64,000 bases of DNA from contig NC_062229.1 of assembly GCF_902686445.1 (NCBI RefSeq), positions 1,538,001 through 1,602,000 on the forward strand. The letters are read 5' to 3'. The translations under genes and the position numbers were made by a program. The notes beneath the pieces were generated by a model. The model worked only from the letters and a program-made list of their open reading frames with translations, searched no databases and was not told where the DNA came from. Position 1 is the stretch's first letter; every line of letters begins with the position of its first letter. Below are positions 58,321-64,000 of this stretch, one piece after another. Source of the DNA: Sciurus carolinensis (lineage: Eukaryota; Chordata; Mammalia; Rodentia; Sciuridae).

Positions 58321-59104
58321 TTGATATTTCAAAGCTGCCTGATCTCTGCCAGGTAACAATCTTCTTTCTCCCAACCAGGAACCCATAAGAAACTCTAGGT
58401 CCCACCCCAGTCTTGGCAAGGTCAGAACTGCACCAAAATATTGGATCCCAAGAGGGAATGAGCTGAGGAAGGACCCTGTTATCCCCAGGCCTAAACGCTG
58501 GCAGGCCCAGTCCATGGACATCAAGTGGGTCTGCGTGAGAACAAAGGGCCCTCAGGCAGGCTGGACGGTTGAAGAACCCGCAGGGAGGGCTCAGACTTTC
58601 TAAACACAAGTAATTCAAGGGAACTGAGGTGGACATTGAGGCCTTCTCCTGGAGAAACCGTCTTTCCGAGCTCAGCCCTAGGTGTCACTAACAGCACTCT
58701 GGTTGTGAGAAGCTGCAGTGGTCTCCTTCTTCCTTCTTCTGTCCACTTCCACTTCCAAGGTCCCACTCCCAGGCTGCCATCAACAGCACTCCCTCCGCTG
58801 CCCCCGCCCACAGCAACACTGGGCTCTGTGGACCCCAGACCTCTGCCCCTACAGAAGCCACCGCGGCCCTAATTCCTCCACGGTCAGTTTCCCAAATGCT
58901 TAAGCATTGGCAGACTTGGAATCTCCTATCAATTTTTACTTAATAAATCTCACGAATGATCATGTATTAGTTCACCAGCGGCTGGTTTCACTTAGAGATG
59001 CTTCAAGGGGGTGGGCACGCTGGCACAGAGGGCCAGAGGCCTGCTCCAGTTGGCTCTTACAGGTCACCGAGTTCAGCCTCTCTGCCGTCACACTGTTTTA
59101 CAGC
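58321..59104. other. Intergenic DNA, unrecognised
   Basis: Open frames on both strands here (for example 58,521-58,811 minus) resemble no known family. No regulatory cluster was seen. Confidence 0.4.
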
Positions 59105-59109
59105 TCCGC

Positions 59110-59215
59110 AAATGGCCAAGGGCTCTGGGAGTGGCTTGGTGGCAGAGCCCTTGCCTGGCATGCGAGAGGCCCTGGGTTCAGTACCCAGCACTGCAGAGAA
59201 CAGACAGCAACGCAT
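59110..59215 (+). repeat. ID SINE
   Basis: GGGAGTGGCTTGGTGGCAGA, CTTGCCTGGCATGCGAGAGG and GGGTTCAGTACCCAGCACTG. Confidence 0.8.
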
Positions 59216-59384
59216 AGGCGCCCTGCCGACGGGCCCGTTCTGCCCAGGGGAGGGCCGACCACCCGCCTCCCTGCAGCGAGCAGGGCCTCCCTGGCCTGCG
59301 CTCCAGCCAACACTCCCAGGCTCCAAAAGTGTCCACCAGCTGCAGCCCCAGCTCCTCCTACGACACCCCCCCCCCAGGTTTTTT

Positions 59385-59497
59385 TCCATTAGTAGATGGG
59401 GCCTTGCCAAGTTGTGGGGCTGCCTTGAACTGGTGCTCTCCCCGTCCCCACCTCCCAAGTGGCTGGGAGGACAGGCATGTGCCACTTGCCCAGCAAG
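59385..59497 (-). repeat. B1 SINE fragment, minus strand
   Basis: TAGTAGATGGGGCCTTGCCA, GGCTGCCTTGAACTGGTGC and GGACAGGCATGTGCCACTTG. It lies next to a C tract (59,367-59,377). Confidence 0.7.
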
Positions 59498-60149
59498 CAC
59501 AATGTCCTCCAGGGGCACCCAGGCTGCCCTGTGTGTGGGGACCTCACTGTCTCTTGGGTTGCTTCTTGGCTGTGTCATGTCCACTATGGAGATGGGCCAC
59601 CCTGAGCTTAGGCACCTGCCTGTGGATGACGTCTGCTGCTGTGAACGCTCTGTGTCCTGCTTTAATTACCCCAAGGCAGCCGCGTGACACGGCAATACTC
59701 TACAGACCGACCCTCAGATCCCACCAACCCCGCACACCCCCGCCACCCCAGCACTGGGGAGGCTGGCGCAGGAGGAGGCCAGGAAAACATGACAAAGGCC
59801 GGGAGGGGCTCAGTGCTAACGTGCCCTGGGTTCGAGCCCCAGGACCAGAGAAAATAAAGTTCACATCAAATTGCAAGGAACTCAGAAGGGCCAAGAGCCT
59901 TGAAAATGAAGCACAAAATGCTTCCTGGTTCCAACACTTGCCAGAGCGCAGAAGCAGCACCGTGTGGTGGACAGCCAGCACGCCACGCCCTGATCTGGCC
60001 CCAAGCGCAGGGAGGGCACAAGAGCCGGTGAGGTTCAGGCACAGGAGAAAGGCCCAGAGAGAGAGCCGGGCGTACAGTCGACTGACTGCTCAGGGGAGTG
60101 CCGAGGCCCTGCAGTGGAGAAAGGCTCTCTTCTCAACAGGTGGGTGGCA
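59498..60149 (+). other. Intergenic DNA with diverged SINE
   Basis: About 59,730-59,860 is a diverged B1-dID remnant (CCCAGCACTGGGGAGGCTGG, then TGCCCTGGGTTCGAGCCCCA). The rest, to about 60,150, is probably the start of the L1 fragment that follows. Confidence 0.5.
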
Positions 60150-61235
60150 GGGCAGCCACTGCCAAAGAATGACATCAGACCTGACCTCACGTCAAGTACA
60201 AGACTGAGGCGGTCGAACACCTACAGGTGAAGCCAAACTACAAAAGGAGAAAGACGGGTAAGTCATCCTGACCTTGGACCTGGCGGACACGTTCACGCTC
60301 TCACGACTCAAAGGACACACTGGAGAGTGAAAAAGAAACCCGCAGAGTGAGAGGTGGGACTTCAAGTCACATACCTGATAAGGAATTTGTACCCAGAATA
60401 AATGAAGTCTCACCACTCGATTTGAAAGGGACAAAAACCCAGTGAAGGGGTGGGGTCTGAATAGACTATTTTTGTTTTAAGGAAATTATATAAATGGCCA
60501 TGAGCCCATGAAAAGATACCCATGACTGTCAATCACCAGGGAAATGCAGATCACACCCACAGAGGGTCCTACTCCTCTGGTCGTAGGATGGGCAGAATCC
60601 AAGACCACGACCATGACGTGCTGGCAAGGATGTGGAGCTCTGTGCACTCCAGGCTGCGGCTGGTGGGAATGCAAAACGAGGCGGCAGTTCTTCAAACAAA
60701 CGAACTGCCATCTGACATGGGATTCTACCCCAAAATAACTGAAAACAGGTATAAACAAAGCCTCATACACTCGTGATTATAGCAGCATTACTCCTAACAA
60801 CCAAAAGAGGGTAAGTGAAATGTCTACCAATTGATTTCTAAACAAACACAATGCGGTCCACCCACACAATGAAACAGTATTCAGTCAGGAAAAGGGATGT
60901 TCCAACATGAACGAACCTTGGCAACATTATGCTCAGGGAAAGAAGCCAGATGCAGGACACATTCTGTATATGATTCTACATATGAAATATCCAGAATAGA
61001 GAAACCTATAGAGAGAGGTGGATTAGAGGATACTCACAGCTGGGGGTAGGGAACAGGGAGATGGAGGTAAGGCTAAAGAGTACATCATTTCTTATTGATG
61101 TGGTAAAATTGTTCTGATGTTGCTATGGTTGTGCAAGTCTAAAAACACTAACAGTCACTGAATTGTACACTTAAACTGAAGGAATCTTATGGTATCTCAG
61201 TTATACCTCAAAAGTCTGCATTTTTTAAATACACA
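60150..61235 (+). mobile_element. L1 (L1M-like) ORF2 end and 3' UTR, plus strand
   Basis: Text typical of L1: CAATCACCAGGGAAATGCAG, TGGTGGGAATGCAAAACGAG, ACACAATGAAACAGTATTCA, ACGAACCTTGGCAACATTAT and AAGAAGCCAGATGCAGGACA. It is interrupted by many stops and is not coding. Confidence 0.8.
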
Positions 61236-61239
61236 GTGA

Positions 61240-61445
61240 ATATTTTTTTCATATTGGGGATGGAACCCAGGGCCAGCACAAGCCAGGCAAGGGCTCAAAC
61301 ACTGAGCACACCCAGCCCCCTTTACTTATTTTCTATCTTGAGACAGGATCTCACTAAGTTGCCCAGGCTGACCCTGAACTTGTGATCTTCCTGCCTCAGT
61401 CTCATGTGGATGAGATGACAGACATGTACCACTGCACCTGGTCAC
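61240..61445 (-). repeat. B1-dID SINE, minus strand
   Basis: Reverse ID (GGGGATGGAACCCAGGGCCA) then reverse B1 (TTGAGACAGGATCTCACTAA, GTTGCCCAGGCTGACCCTGA, ACTTGTGATCTTCCTGCCTC). Confidence 0.92.
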
Positions 61446-61870
61446 ACTAACCTATTTAAATGAAAATAAAAACACTAGATGTCCGGTATCATACTGGACC
61501 TCAGAAGCCACAATAAGAAGAATATGTGCAATCATGCTTGTGGAAAACACTGAAAATTCCAAGAATCTGCGGAGAAATCAGGGTAGAAAAAATACCTATT
61601 GACTAAAATTGAATCAAATCTTCATGACAAAACTGAGTCTGTGAAATCTGGCCCAGGGAAATGTGCCTTAGGAGAACTTTCAAAAGTTGAAGCTTTGTTG
61701 AGTAAATTTGTCACTGTCACCACTGTCACACGTCTGTCAACCAACCTTCCAAGTAACCATGAAGGACATGAGACCAGTGGCACTTTTAAGTGTCAACCAG
61801 AATGATTTTCACTCCATGTGGGCCACTCCAAGGATGATCTGGTAGTTTTTATTACAATTTAAAATGTATG
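61446..61870. other. Intergenic DNA, unrecognised
   Basis: AT-rich. A short open frame at 61,599-61,805 has no recognisable content. Confidence 0.4.
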
Positions 61871-62045
61871 CCGTCACAACGGCCACACCTGTAATCTCAG
61901 CTATCTGGAGTTTGAGGCCAGCTTGGGCAGCTTAGCAAGATCCTGTCTCAAACGTTTTAAAATGCTAAGATGTGGTTGGGTGTAGAGGGCTTAGGCGGCA
62001 CGACCAAAACCTCAGGTTCAATCCCCAGCACCAAAACAGTAGGAA
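61871..62045 (+). repeat. B1-dID SINE
   Basis: GGCCACACCTGTAATCTCAG, TTTGAGGCCAGCTTGGGCAG, then a diverged ID ending AGGTTCAATCCCCAGCACCA. Confidence 0.85.
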
Positions 62046-62700
62046 GAGGAAGTTCCCCCTCAGTACCTGGGAGAGACCAGTCCCAGGATCCCCAGATACC
62101 AAAATGCCTGCAGCCCACGTCATTTCTGCAAAGTGGTCTAGTGCTTGCACAGGGCCAGCACACACCCTCCCTCCTCAGACTTCGGGTTGCCTCTCCATCG
62201 CCCAGTTCCACACCAACGTTACCTACACAATTGTCGCACCATGCTGTTTGGAGAAAAGAGTCCACGTGTTCAGTACAATTATTTTTAAAAATATTTTCAA
62301 GCCAAGGTTGGTTGAATCTACAGATGCGGCATCGCTGGACACTGATGACCGGCTGACTGTTCATGCTGAGGACATCTCTGAGAGTCCACAGAGGCCACTG
62401 GAGGTTTTGGCTCGAGGGGTTCACCCAAATAACAGGGGGCAGACACTGGATCTCCTTTTTCGGGCACACCGTCTGGTGCCATACTGGGTGTAGGCTCTCA
62501 CAATCCTTTAATCTGATAAGTATACAAACCATACACACATTATGCTTCCCAAATATGGAGCGCCACAAAAGTAATATTGGCAGGGCGGGGGACGTGGCTC
62601 CGCGTGCGCAAGACCCCGTGTGGGACCCCAGCAGCCCCCACCCACCGAACACGTGGCGGTCGGGAGGTCTGCACCGCAGGGCTCTGCTTACTTGCCGAAC
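62046..62700. other. Intergenic DNA before a CpG island
   Basis: Unrecognised. A diverged ID scrap may lie at 62,577-62,635 (GGACGTGGCTCCGCGTGCGC). Open frames here on both strands look like chance. Confidence 0.4.
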
Positions 62701-63750
62701 GCAAGGACCAACGGACGTGGGACCCGGGACCCCGAGCACCTTCCGCGGCCTGTCGGCCTCACGCGGGGGCTGACCAGGGCCGGCGCCCGCGGCTGCAGAA
62801 CCGGATTTGCGGAGGCGTCTCCGCCAGGCCTTCCAGCGGCCGAGGACAGGCCCGAGGGCGCCTGGGCGCAGCGTCTCCCAAGGACGCGCTGGAGCTCAGG
62901 TGCCGGCGCTCCGGCCCCCAAGTCACAGCGGCTGGGACGCCATCAGGAACCGCGGGCCGTCCCGCTGGCCCGGCCCCTGCGGCTCTCGCGCTCCGAGAAC
63001 CCGACTCCATTTCCAGCCCAGGAGCAAGACTCAGATAAGGAGATGGCCGGCACCGCGACCCCGGGCCACCTTCCCTCGCGGTTCCCAAGGAAACCGGGGC
63101 GGCCCCTCCACCCGAGGCGCCATTCGCTGAGCCAGAGCAGACCACACTTCGAGCCGGTATCATCTAAGCCCCAGGATGCCCGGAAAATCCCACGGCCCGC
63201 CCCGCCGCTCCAGCCTCGGCACCGCCCCGGAAGTCCGCCCCAAGGCGATCCCGCCCCCTGCCCTTTGAACCTCGCCCCGCCCTTTGTCCCTTCCGCCCCA
63301 GGCGAGTGCCAGCCGCGAAGGCCACCCAAGGCAGGCGAGGTGGAGAGAAGAGAAGTCATCCTCGGGAGAGAAGGACTGCTGGGGGCAGAGACAGCCGCCC
63401 CAGAGCAGCCCGGCCCACGGACCGATACCCCGCTTCCGGTTCCGGTTATTCAGGAAGCGGAAAAGAAGGCGAGTCCGGGGCTTGGGATTGAGGGACGGGC
63501 CAGGTCCTCCAATCGATGATCAAAGAAACTGTTCCCCGCCGTCCTGGGCGGCTAGTCCCGCCCCCGAGAGGGCGTGGCCCAGTGCTGTGGGCGTGACCAT
63601 CCCTGGGCCCGCCCCTGGGCGCGGCTACAGCCGGAACGAGGCCCCGCGGCGAGGCTGGGGGTGCCTTCGGTCCCTCAGCGGCCGGATGCGCTCGTCTACG
63701 GTGAGCGCTAGAATGAGTGCGTGTCCCGTGCCCACGCGTGCCAGGAGCAG
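62700..63750 (+). promoter_or_regulatory. CpG island promoter at the window edge, gene unknown
   Basis: About 1 kb of CpG-rich DNA with GC boxes (CCGCCC, GGGCGTGG), an ETS-like GCTTCCGGTTCCGG near 63,431 and a sense CCAAT at 63,509-63,513. A candidate plus-strand first exon ends GCGCTCGTCTACG before GTGAGCGC near 63,701. The gene it serves would lie beyond the right edge. Long open frames inside are GC artefacts with no family match. Confidence 0.5.
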
Positions 63751-64000
63751 GTGTGGCACGCCCACCGTGGGGATTTCTCCTCCTCCGGTCCGCCATCCCT
63801 TTCTCTCCGCGTGGCGGTTCTTACCAACGAAGGCGCCGTGGTTGCGTCCCCGGCGCTAGATGGCGACCTCGCTCACATTTTCACATTTGCAGATATTTCA
63901 CTGTGCCTTGGATAGACCCAGCAAAAACTCAGGAAGTCGAAGTCATTACCTTCCAACCCTGTGGCCCAGAGACAAACGCTGTCCGGTGACAACCTTGGGT

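Noticed and set aside
59329..60207. A 292-codon plus-strand frame
   Set aside because: It spans an antisense B1 fragment, a B1-dID remnant and L1-adjacent DNA; no coherent protein.
62620..63519. A 299-codon plus-strand frame at the right CpG island
   Set aside because: GC-rich chance frame overlapped by open frames on both strands, rich in Pro and Arg, no recognised domain.

Overview
The window is mammalian nuclear DNA, most likely from a squirrel or marmot relative (Sciuridae). The evidence is many ID elements, and dimeric B1-dID SINEs in which a 7SL-derived B1 unit is followed by an ID unit, with consensus-like text such as GGGCTGGGGATGTGGCTCAG. Genes are split by GT-AG introns and CpG-rich promoters are present. 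There are no bacterial operons, CRISPR arrays or phage genes.

The window holds a small KRAB zinc-finger (KRAB-ZNF) cluster that I match from memory to the human 19p13.3 cluster ZNF555-ZNF556-ZNF57-ZNF77. From left to right: ZNF556 (minus, 2,249-9,052) is intact with four exons and an in-frame 452-aa product. A ZNF555-like gene (minus, about 25,450-32,775) is broken by stops and frameshifts. A ZNF57-like gene (plus, 33,451 to about 43,220) is more heavily decayed. ZNF77 (minus, 49,501-55,548) is intact with four exons and an in-frame 528-aa product. All four share one plan: an ATG-ending first exon, a KRAB A-box exon (127 nt in three genes, 116 nt after an 11-nt loss in the ZNF57-like copy), a linker exon near 180 nt, and one large C2H2 exon. 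The intact proteins are expected to act in the nucleus as DNA-binding repressors that recruit TRIM28/KAP1 through KRAB.

The two broken genes are head to head, with start codons 676 bp apart over a CpG-rich bidirectional promoter carrying CCAAT boxes in sense for each gene. The ZNF77 promoter carries the same kind of array. Between the genes lie retrocopies of RNF11 (13,585-15,930, with a 13-bp target-site duplication) and SNRPG (6,103-6,490), a decayed retroviral env remnant (about 12,950-13,560), L1 fragments, MaLR-like LTRs and many ID/B1-dID SINEs. A 171-bp inverted repeat with one mismatch lies in ZNF556 intron 1. Two CpG islands (about 20,500-21,130 and 62,700-63,750) look like promoters without an assignable gene in the window.

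No wholly new biological system was found. The most interesting points are the gene order and orientation compared with human, loss of two of four paralogues, the CCAAT/AACTG promoter arrays, atypical residues at the fingers' DNA-contact positions, and the very GC-rich ZNF77 array. Family names come from recognising sequence, not from a search.
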